27,054 bases of DNA from positions 1 through 27,054 of the forward strand of contig JAUCBJ010006335.1 of assembly GCA_032718475.1 (NCBI GenBank), written 5' to 3'. Each line of letters starts with the position of its first letter. Position 1 is the stretch's first letter. The translations under genes were made by a program, and so were the position numbers. The stretch is from Nemertoderma westbladi (Eukaryota; Xenacoelomorpha; Nemertodermatida; Nemertodermatidae). Below, piece after piece: positions 18,800 to 27,054 of this stretch. The notes under the pieces are model-generated. The model did no database searches, had not been told where the DNA came from, and was given only the letters and a program-made list of their open reading frames with translations.

Positions 18800-20208
18800 C
18801 TAATAAAATATAACATTTATTAGAGTAACAAATAATGAATGTAAGTTAAAATACCAAAAAAACTTATTGGTAAAGTATAGATTATCAGTCGTAACAGTTC
18901 AAGTTACAGAAAATGTAACCAATTTTCGATGAATAACAATCGAGAAATTGTTTATATAGATTTTCTGGAACAATCTGTCACGAACTGTTACATCGTTTTA
19001 TACTGTACTAATTTAGAATAACCAACAAAATTTGTTCTATTTTGAAATTGTTACTTTTTCGCTTGAATAAACCCTAAAATCGTGAGAAAAAGTTGCACTT
19101 TTTTCAATAGGGTAAGAAAGTAGCCAATAGGATTATTATATCATAGAAAAAAACGGAGAACAATTTTTTCAACATTCTCTCGATCCTTTATTAACCTCGC
19201 TCACCCTCGGCCTCGGTAAATAAAATGCCTCGAGAATAGTGAAAAAAGTTATACTTTTTTACTTTTTGCAATAAATAATTATATTTAAATTTTAAAAGGT
19301 GAAATGGATTTCATCGATCAAGGTATACAAAAAGCTATACGTGATACTCTATAAAAAAAAGTTGGAAAAATTGTAGAACTTGCAGAACTCGCTGTAGAGC
19401 TCGTGTCTGCGGTCTGTTAAACAGTTAGTAATGTTTGGCACTATGGCTGCACTCCACCTTACTAAAATTATTAATATTGGGATTTTTGGGGCCGGTGATT
19501 TCATTTCTTACGTTATGTTTGTAATGTTTGGTTTGGGGGTCTATCTAATCTGTCTGGAGGACGGTATGGCTGTCTGTCTGTCTTCTTAAATTTTGACGGA
19601 CAAATAGGTAGACGGAGACTGCGATAACTGGAGAACGAAAAATATCTCGCTAAGCCGTTTTATGATTTGAAACCCCCATTAAATTCTGTATCAGATGAAA
19701 AATAATTATTGTAATAATGATAAAAGTAGTGGCAAAAATATAAACAAAATATAAGCTTATTAAATCGCATTAATTGTATTTGTCACTAATTAATACAATT
19801 ATTGCTTTTTCCAATAAATTAAACGGTTTTTTTCACTAAATTTTTCTCACTAAAATATGTTACGATATATTTTATTACCAAAATGAAACTGTTACCTGTT
19901 ATATTGAATACGTTTATTGTTTTGGTTCCAATAACTTAATAAGTATTGCTCCTTATTTAGTGAAAAATAACATTTTATAAAATTTAAATAATTCAAAGTA
20001 ACAAAACCCATATTATTATTATTACTTTTATTCGTACACATACAAATTATATATGGTGCACTTATAGCACAAATAACACTGAACTTATAATATGAATTGA
20101 AATATAATACAAAAATATCTACATAGGTAACACATAGGCAGCGCAATACTGATAAAACAAAACGAAAAAATTAGGCAGAGGAAATATAGTCCAACAACAC
20201 TTTTACTT
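18800..20208. other. AT-rich intron, no feature recognised
   Basis: Non-coding sequence with several poly(A/T) runs. The small sequence coding for VELAELAVELV on the plus strand near 19375 has no supporting splice context. No RNA gene or clear repeat was found. Confidence 0.55.
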
Positions 20209-21010
20209 CTGGGGCGGGCGACAAGAAGCTCCGTTAGTGCTAACGGCGCCGTTAACTAAAATTATGCGCGTCACGAAACCTCCGTTAAATTAACGGCGGC
20301 TTTAACTAACGGAAGCCGGCGTCTCGAAGCTCCGTTACACTAACGGAGGACACTCCGTTAAGGTATTTTACACCATCCACCAGAAGGCACCTTTAAGGAT
20401 CCGTTAAGAAATATTTTGTATTCTACTCTACATAACTAAAAGCATTCTGAAAAACTATATTTATAGCTTTCATAGGAAATAGAACTTGAATTCACGTTCT
20501 GTGTGACATTCAATCATCTCCGCATTATCCATATATCCAATTCCTATTATAAACACAGTTCAACTTAGTTTTCCGTCATCAGTTAGAGTAGATTTATACC
20601 CAATACTCGGGCACTGCATATGCTTTATTAGTTGTTTTGATGATGTTAAACTCCCGATCTTAACATTAATTGTGTGCGCTATTAATTGCCTAAACATGAA
20701 ACTGTAGCGGTAGTATGTACTGCTTAGGTATATAATATTTTTTAGATGTGGAAGGGTTTCAATTTGAAACGGCACTCCAACAATAACATTATCGAGTTGC
20801 CTAAGCAACCACAACAACACTCACCTGTACGCAATTTTATGATCATTTGGAAAGTATCACTTTTAGTACTAACGGAACCTTAACGGAGAACTCCCTAACG
20901 GAGGACTAAATACTCGTTCGTGTCGCCCATTATGAGTTATCCGTTAAGTGCACTTCCGTTAAACCTCCGTTAACTTTAAAATTAACGGAGCTTCTTGTCG
21001 CCCGCCCCTG
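20209..21010. mobile_element. 800-bp non-autonomous DNA transposon with 26-bp perfect TIRs
   Basis: The ends 20211-20236 and 20983-21008 are perfect inverted repeats beginning GGGGCGGGCGACAAG. The right end reads CAGGGGCG..., reminiscent of hAT termini. Outside, TTTTACT/AGTAAAA also occur in inverted positions, so the TIR may extend further with a small gap. No 8-bp duplication is seen. Just inside the left end, a degenerate TIR-like module (GCGNCNNGAAGCTCCGTTA) recurs at about 20218, 20268 and 20319. Many TCCGTTA/TAACGGA motifs fill both subterminal regions. The centre has no transposase. Confidence 0.75.
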
Positions 21011-21106
21011 GACTAGTAAAACCGGGTATTCCTTAGTAACCAATCAGTGAATCGATTAAATCTCTACAACTATCGACTTTCCGAATCTTCTCCTACTACA
21101 GGTGTA

Positions 21107-21211
21107 TGCACTGCACTGCACTGCACTGCACTGCACTGCACTGCACTGCACTGCACTGCACTGCACTGCACTGCACTGCACTGCACTGCACTGCACTGCA
21201 CTGCACTGCAC
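21107..21211. repeat. Pentanucleotide microsatellite (TGCAC)21
   Basis: 105 bp of uninterrupted TGCAC. On the minus strand it lies directly after the reverse-transcriptase C-terminus and is read through as a VQCSA repeat. It may be the simple-repeat 3' tail of that element. Confidence 0.95.
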
Positions 21212-22960
21212 ATAATTTAATTGATTAACTACTACTGACGGCGTCAGAGCATTAAGATCTGCTACTCTACAAACATTAGCAATAGATCTTAGGTTATTAC
21301 CGGTTGTACTTCTACAATCGGAGATAAATAAATTAGCAAGATATTGAACGCACAGCCTATCTGATTTGCGAATACAATTACAAAAAGAAACAAAATACTT
21401 ACATAGTATAACCCAAGGGTGTAAAAAACCTACAATTTCCTGAACAATAAACCTATGTGCATTAAAAGGAAGATGACACGCAATTCTCACGTTTGTATTC
21501 CAACTGGTTAAAAGCCAACGACATTCCTCGGATCTAAGGTTCCAAGTGCAACTACCATAAAAGGACATAGCATACAACCTTTGAATATAAGTTATATTAT
21601 TTGGGTGGGCAAAACCAGGGTAAATCAAGGCAAAACCAGGGTAAATCAAGGCAAAACCAGGGTAAACCAAGGCAAAACCAGGGTAAACCAAGGCAAAACC
21701 AGGGTAAACCAAGGCAAAACCAGGGCAATCCAAGGTAAAACCAGGGTAATCCAAGGCAAAACCAGGGCAAACCAAGGCAAAACCAGGGTAAACCAAGGCA
21801 AAACCAGGGTGAACCAAGGCAAAACCAGGGCAAACCAAGGTAAAACCAGGGTAATCCAAGGTAAAACCAGGGTAATCCAAGGCAAAACCAGGGCTAACCA
21901 AGGCAAAATCAGGGTAAACCAAGGCAAAACCAGGGTAAACCAAGGCAAAACCAGGGTAAACCAAGGCAAAACCAGGGTAAACCAAGGCAAAACCAACGTA
22001 AACCAAGGCAAAACCAGGGTAAATCAAGGCAAAACCAGGGTAAACCAAGGCAAAACCAGGGTAAACCAAGGCAAAATCAGGGTAAACCAAGGCAAAACCA
22101 GGGTAAACCAAGGCAAAACCAGGGCAAAACCAGGGTAATCCAAGGCAAAACCAGGGCAAACCAAAGCAAAACCAGGGTAAACGAAGGCAAAACCATGGTA
22201 AACCAAGGCAAAACCAGGGTAAACCAAGGCAAAACCAGGGTAAACCAAGGCAAAACCAGGGCAAACCATAGCAAAACCAGGGTAAACCAAGGCAAAACAA
22301 TGGTAAACCAAGGCAAAACCAGGGTAAACCAAGGCAAAACCAGGGTAAACCAAGGCAAAACCAAGGCAAACCAAGGCAAAACCAGGGTAATCCAAGGCAA
22401 AAGAAAAACCAAGGCAAACCTGTCTAATATTATTAAACTTTCAAATAAACTGGCCTCTTTTACGTAAAATATCAACATTCAAAGATCACTTGAAATCTAA
22501 TACCTAAATAAATCGCATCTTTCACCCATGGCAACAAAATATCACCAATCAAAATTTTCCGCAATGGCGGATTCCATGCGTGCGTGCCCAAATGGGATGC
22601 ATTTACATTTCGCTGTAAAGTTTCGCTGCAAAGTAAAAGTACATCGTCGCGTAGGCTAACACACCATAATAATGGTTACCTATAAAACAACCTACTTTAC
22701 AATTACGTAAGGATTTAATGAGAATATTCAGAACAATACAAAAGAGAACAGGAGAACACACAGAGCCTTGTCGGACACCATTAGAAACCATAAATTGAGA
22801 CGAAAGACAGCCTAACCATGTAACATTACATAACTGATTACGATAAATAAAAATAAGACATCTTAGGTAAAGAACAGAAAACCCTTTCTTTAATAGTTCT
22901 AATTCTAAAAATAGATTAGGCCACTCAAAAGCTTTATCCAAAAAGAGACTTATAACCCTA
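21212..22960 (-). pseudogene. Non-LTR retrotransposon reverse transcriptase interrupted by a minisatellite
   Basis: Minus-strand RT pieces in order: LDKAFEWPNLFLELELL at about 22945-22895; SNGVRQGSVCSPVLFC at about 22790-22740; and the catalytic box at about 22650, where one missing base separates YA from DDVLLLCSETLQRN. DILLPWVKDAIYLGI lies at about 22540-22490, and DILRKRGQFI-stop-KFNN at about 22465-22430. Then 21608-22420 is a 21-bp minisatellite. The C-terminal part (YIQRLYAMSFYGSCTWNL to LTPSVVVNQL) resumes at 21600-21212 in an open frame. The arrangement matches the RT-thumb-C-terminal layout of Jockey/CR1-like pols. Upstream motifs and the endonuclease are missing; the left edge is a poly(G) tract. 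Confidence 0.75.
21608..22420. repeat. 21-bp minisatellite, about 38 copies, inside RT coding sequence
   Basis: The unit is CAAGGCAAAACCAGGGTAAA plus C. Variants include TAATC, CAAAC and CAATC at the end of the unit. Because 21 is a multiple of three, all frames stay open; repeated NQGKTRV (plus) and LPWFCLG or ALVYPGF (minus) frames are artefacts of the repeat. It sits exactly between two conserved blocks of the minus-strand RT remnant. Confidence 0.97.
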
Positions 22961-22974
22961 GTTGGTCCGGGGGA

Positions 22975-22998
22975 GGGGGGGGGGGGGGGGGGGGGGGG
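22975..22998. repeat. Poly(G) tract of 24
   Basis: Preceded by GGTCCGGGGGAGG, it marks the 5' edge of the recognisable RT remnant. Long mononucleotide G tracts are prone to length error in assemblies. Confidence 0.9.
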
Positions 22999-23329
22999 TA
23001 ATTTCGAAATTTCTTGTAATTCATATGTGTCTTTGAGTCAGGTTTGTTAAAAATGTAATGGATAAACGCCATTTACATGACTCTGTTAGTTTTCGTGCTG
23101 TGGTCCCTTTCGGGCACCAATATCCAGTATTTTTCGTGCTAAAATTTTCAAACATTTTTATGGCTCACTAAAATTAATTTATTTGCGGTATACAGTACAG
23201 CGGTTTTTTGGACCCTGATAACGATTACAACTCAAATATAATATAAAAATATAAAAAATATATAATATAAAATATCGCATTATCCAATTAAATTAGATTT
23301 TTGCCGTTTGAAATTTTTTGCTACTTGTA

Positions 23330-23790
23330 TTTTTCATCGCACCTGACAAGCAACAAAAACGATAGTTGCGTTACCACGAATGATTTTTAACGACTTGTAT
23401 CGTGATCAGCGGCTTTGAAACCAGTAGAGCTTCAGAATTCCCAACCAAAGGCAAAAGTTAACAGTTTATACTTTTGTGCTACGGTAGTTGTAATTTTCAT
23501 TCTGGGGCACCAGAATGGTACCAAAATCGGGTTTGCATTTACTATAAACATTTCTAACTAGTGTAATCGTGATCAGCGATCTCGAATTACGTACGTTCAG
23601 AATTATCAAACCAAACACAAATTTTTTTAGTTTGGCATTTTATTACTATACTTTTCGTCTTGGGGGACCAAAATAGCACCAAAAATTATGGTTGCATTAC
23701 CAGAAAATATTTTTAACAAGTTTTATCGTGATCAGCGACCTCGAAAACCCTTATACCATCAAAATTGTAATTCTTGAGCCAAGATCTAAA
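23330..23790. repeat. Degenerate tandem repeat of about 163 bp, three copies
   Basis: The string CGTGATCAGCG occurs at 23401, 23568 and 23727. Before it stands a conserved stretch (GTTGCATTACCA or GTTGCGTTACCA, then TTTTTAAC) and after it a similar CTCGAAA and TCAAAATT/TCAGAATT. Copies are diverged, so this is an old tandem array or part of a transposable element. A weak fourth relative may lie around 23100-23160. Confidence 0.6.
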
Positions 23791-23899
23791 AAATTTCTAA
23801 AATGAGAATTACGTTGTAAAATAGTCCGGACCAGATAGGGATAAATTTAAATAAATAAATGTAACAAAACCCGTTGCAACTCACCTGTGCTGACTTTAA

Positions 23900-23915
23900 C
23901 CGCAAGGTGGCGCTC
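23900..23915 (+). promoter_or_regulatory. CTCF-like motif near splice donor
   Basis: CCGCAAGGTGGCGCTC fits the CTCF core, including the AGGTGGCGC favoured by insect CTCF. A second, weaker one (CTCTAGATGGCGCTGC) overlaps the adjacent exon at 23968-23983. Occupancy is inferred only. Confidence 0.4.
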
Positions 23916-23964
23916 TCTGTAACCTCATCAATATTCAACCGTGAATCCGATCCAGTTCTTTCAC

Positions 23965-24138
23965 CTCCTCTAGATGGCGCTGCTTGCATTCCTGCAGATC
24001 AACTCGATGCTGATTGGCTAACTGATCGATATCCGATCTGTGGACTGCCTCCGCCGCCCTGCGGTCGCTAACGGAATCGGATAGTTGGGTTCTTAGGGAA
24101 TCGGAGCGTGCCATCGCGTCCGATAGATGGGCACGGAG
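23965..24138 (-). CDS. MTUS1: MTUS/ATIP-family gene, 5'-most exon found in window
   Basis: A 174-nt, 58-codon exon on the minus strand, from acceptor tctccacgccccag to donor GAG|gtgaaa. It encodes LRAHLSDAMARSDSLRTQLS and ends DLQECKQRHLEE, a helix rich in Glu, Arg, Gln and Leu, so a coiled coil. Phase 0 at both ends fits the next exon at 18799. Frame preference is clear: both other frames hit stops. The acceptor is only moderately pyrimidine-rich and the frame stays open further upstream to about 24230. The donor is not the strongest nearby: CAG|gtgagt at 23884 is a better match but lies past an in-frame TGA. Boundaries are therefore tentative; membership in the gene is inferred from strand, phase and coil. 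Confidence 0.6.
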
Positions 24139-26860
24139 CTGGGGCGTGGAGAACGCCCCCAGCGGGCCGGTTAGTACTGCACCGCGGTCGCTAAGGAAAC
24201 GGTGGCGATGGAGAGACGGCGCAACTCGATGTGTAACTAACGGTAGAAAATATATAGAAAATCCTTTATTTGAAAATTAATTTAAAAAGTTAAACTTTAC
24301 AAGACATAATTAGTCTGAAAAAAGTTTCCGATATGGGTTTTAATTAACAGACAGTTAAAAAAAATAAACCAGTTGTTTAAAAACGTTTCCTAGAATAAAA
24401 AACAGCAGTTCGTAAACCACACTCGAATTTTCGTCCCAACACAACTGATGATTACAAACAGATGGTGAATAAACAGCTGATCACTCAATAATGCATTGTT
24501 AGTTCCTTGTATATTATCTATAAATTTGCTGGTTAATTAAATCTGTTAATTAAAAATTATAATAAACCATGTAAAATAAATACTGTAATAGAATTATTTA
24601 TATTACTACAATTTTATTCGATGCCTTACTCAACACCTGCAACACTCAGAAACAAAAACAAATTCAACTGTAAAACAGCTTGACTAATGAATAAATCGAG
24701 AACCTGGAATGTAATTTGTTATAAATCCTGGTTTAAGAACCGCACGGGAAGTGCGACTGCATTGCCGTCGTGCTGTAAAGGATTAGATTAGCTGAGTCAG
24801 ACATAGTGATGCATCAGATGGAGCCAGCTGGTAGAGATAGATAATAGGATTTATATAAAGTGAGGCGGGGGAACAATTCAGGGATGGGATGTGGGGGATT
24901 GAGGGTGGGGGTGGAGGGTGAGGCGCCTTACATTGTGTTCCTACAGGACCAGGTTTGGACACGGCTGTGGGGCGAGCCACGAAGTCTGCGAACTTTGCGT
25001 AGGGTTCCGATATTCCAACGGTGCATTTGAAAGTTGTAGACTTTGTGTATCGTTGTATATATATTCAACATAAACTACATAATTTTGCAGATAGGGGGGA
25101 AACTGGTCGCAATAAAAGTTCATCCCTCTCCGGGGGGAAATTCTACGCAAATAACAGCTGATTACTCCCAAAAATAAAACTGTAACCTGATCTATTGTGT
25201 TTAGTTTATTGTTTTGGTTAAAATAACGTGTCACTGTAACCTGCTCCTTTCCCTAAATTGAGAATTTAACATTGAGGCGGGATATTAATTCGCCAAGGCG
25301 GGTTTTGCGTCGAGTCCCCCCCCCCGTCTCTAATTTTGTTACATTACGTCAACTTATCAGCGTTCTGTTGAATTACTCATAAAGCTGCAAAGTAGCTGTT
25401 TTATTTATTGGTTTGTTTTGTACCAAATCGCCAGTGCGACATATTTTCCAGCTTTATATCGCAGTGCGACATTATTTCTCAGTATGTCCCTACGCCATAC
25501 ATTTCCTATGTATTTCCAGTATATTCAGTATGTCACCGCGTCATTATTAGGTTATTCTGGAAAGTTTAAGTGCAAAACTACTAATAATTCCCCAAAAATA
25601 AATAACATTACATTCGCCATTGTTCATAATTAGCACTTTAAAGCTTTTACGGTCCTTGTTTCGTTATTTAAACAACTTCACTCGTGCCGTAACGCTATAA
25701 ATAACAGTAACTACAATTAATTGCATAAAAAATGATAATGAATGTTGTTCTAGAACTGGTTACGAAATATAAATATTTGTGTCATTATATTAGTTATACG
25801 ATAGTGACATCCGTAACCAAATTAGATGTTTTTATGCTCGTGCTAATATACTTCTTACAAATTTTAGCAAGTGCAGTAAACAAGTTAAATAGTACCTATC
25901 AGTTATTGCAGCACCATTTAATTGTAACTCACTAACTCCCCCTGGCAGGTTTTGTAACACAACACTTGATCGCCTTACAGTGGCATACAATAACACTTAA
26001 CGTCGTCTATTCGGATTTAAGTATGACTGTAGTAGCGCTAGCACTATGCTAGTTAACTTAGGACTCAAATGTTTTCCCCATATTAGACAATTTTCCTTTA
26101 TTAGCCTGTTCCGCAGAATTGACATGTCTAAGAATTATATTCTATTTAAGTATCCGACATCTCAGATATGCTTTTTGCGATGTAAATTACACACTAGTAA
26201 CGAATTGTAAAATAATTTTTGTGCTATATTGATATGTAATATACCGGTATATATATTTTATTTTGTTTAAATATTTATTTTATTTATAAAATGATGTTTA
26301 TTTCAAAATAAAAGATAATAATAATAATAATAATTAATTCAGAACGTCGAGAAGTTGACATAAATATAAATAATAATTATTTTTAAGGCGAAGGTTCATT
26401 TGTTTGTTTTAATAACAATAACATGAGTATAATTCTAGAACATATAATGTTTAAAAAATTGTTTCACCATCACCTATTTCAAAAGTAAAAATATATAATT
26501 ATGTGGGGCTTTCGTGCAAACCGGTTACCTATATAAATAACTCACACATTTATTCTCTGCAGCCACTTTCCTCGTCCACCCATTGGCTGATTCCGAGGCA
26601 GCTGACACCGCATTGGTCCGCCTCGAACCAAGAGATGACTTGCTCCGTTCTTGTTTGCCTATATTTAAAAAACAATAAATCATATTATTGCGGGTCGTCT
26701 AATAACTGTGTAATAACAATTAATAATAAAAATAAATAGGGGTCAAGTGGACCAGTCTGTCATGTGCAATTTCATTAAATAAATTAATTGTAGTTGAGCT
26801 GTTAATGCAACTTTAATGAATGATATTGTAATAAGTTGTTCAGAAATGGAAAAAAATGAG
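24139..26860. other. Intron or intergenic sequence, no gene recognised
   Basis: AT-rich sequence with no convincing exon, RNA or mobile element on either strand. Notable local features are a G-rich tract at 24893-24918, a C run near 25316-25325 and two ATTGG (inverted CCAAT) motifs near 26581 and 26613. It presumably belongs to the upstream intron of the minus-strand gene. Confidence 0.5.
24893..24918 (+). other. Potential G-quadruplex
   Basis: Four G runs (GGGGG, GGG, GGGGG, GGG) separated by loops of 5, 1 and 4 bases fit the classical G3+N1-7 pattern on the plus strand. Formation is only predicted. Confidence 0.5.
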
Positions 26861-26865
26861 AAAGC

Positions 26866-26957
26866 GCGTCACCAGGGGTTGAACCAGCGCTATACGTACG
26901 TTTCCGCCTACCAGGCCTCTTCAGTAGCGCTAACAGGTTCAGCCACTCTGCCATGAC
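26866..26957 (-). mobile_element. tRNA-like sequence, probable SINE head
   Basis: The minus strand shows an internal RNA polymerase III promoter: A box TGGCAGAGTGG (26953-26943) and B box GGTTCAACCCC (26885-26875), 68 bp apart. That spacing suits a Ser/Leu-type tRNA with a long variable arm. The acceptor-like ends (GTCA and TGAC) pair over four or five bases, but the T stem has mismatches. This looks like a degenerate tRNA-derived SINE head or tRNA pseudogene rather than a working tRNA. No anticodon is assigned. Confidence 0.5.
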
Positions 26958-26989
26958 ATTCACCTTTATATTTATTCAACTTCTACTGA

Positions 26990-27054
26990 ACAGGCATCCC
27001 GCAGTCTTTAGTTGCATATCCTATCTATAACGCGAGGGTTCAACCCCCGGTGAC
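26990..27054 (+). mobile_element. Second, partial tRNA-like sequence in opposite orientation
   Basis: B box GGTTCAACCCC at 27037-27047 is followed by CGGTGAC, matching the 3' end of the first tRNA-like unit (CTGGTGAC). The preceding CTGAACAGG also resembles that unit (CTGAACCTG). No A box is seen at the expected distance and the sequence is cut by the window end. Confidence 0.35.

Noticed and set aside
20821-20900. Strong donor-like ACAG|gtgagt on the minus strand
   Set aside because: It lies inside the TIR element, and the preceding sequence gives no coiled-coil or other convincing coding segment with an acceptor.
21581-22478. Frames encoding NQGKTRV or LPWFCLG/ALVYPGF repeats
   Set aside because: Products of the 21-bp unit. 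The real protein signal on this stretch is the RT remnant on either side.
24941-25060. Candidate upstream exon on the minus strand (ADFVARPTAVSKPGPVGT followed by gtaagg)
   Set aside because: The donor is acceptable but no good acceptor is seen. Its phase (1) does not match the next exon (0), and the proline-rich peptide has no recognised relative.
26503-26739. Plus-strand exon-like segment after ttctctgcag with a stop near AATAAA, and two ATTGG boxes upstream
   Set aside because: A plausible terminal exon or LTR/promoter fragment, but there is no upstream exon on the plus strand and no recognisable protein, so it is not listed as a gene.

Overview
The window looks like an AT-rich animal genome, most likely an invertebrate and perhaps an insect. 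It has spliced exons with GT-AG borders, several non-LTR retrotransposons, an LTR element, short TIR elements, a tRNA-like repeat and very large minisatellites. Nothing looks prokaryotic, and the phylum cannot be fixed from sequence alone.

The only host gene I can support lies on the minus strand. It runs through the whole window as five short coiled-coil exons at 24138-23965, 18799-18707, 2117-1983, 973-753 and 442-1, and is still open at base 1. All five join in compatible phase. The last two carry the C-terminal signature of the MTUS/ATIP family of microtubule-associated coiled-coil proteins. Its introns hold almost everything else in the window.

In order of transcription (right to left), the first intron holds a block of roughly 163-bp degenerate repeats, a decayed non-LTR reverse transcriptase with a 21-bp minisatellite grown inside its coding frame, a TGCAC pentamer array and an 800-bp TIR element. 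The second intron (16.6 kb) starts with a 27-bp minisatellite (about 67 copies). It ends with a 25-bp minisatellite (about 112 copies) that reaches to within 9 bp of the next exon. A second short patch of the same 25-bp array lies at 16191-16452. The 11.26 kb between the two patches is flanked by GTGGT on both sides and begins TG and ends CA, so it looks inserted. That block contains an RTE-like retrotransposon (plus strand, nearly intact, broken by one frameshift), a decayed non-LTR pol (minus) and a gag-only LTR element (minus) with 98-99% identical LTRs, a polypurine tract and a three-knuckle gag, but no visible reverse transcriptase or primer-binding site. The remaining short introns carry a 360-bp TIR element and three tandem CTCF-like motifs.

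Most long open frames over the minisatellites are artefacts: the repeat units lack stop codons in several frames. I found no bacterial-style operons, CRISPR arrays or rRNA.
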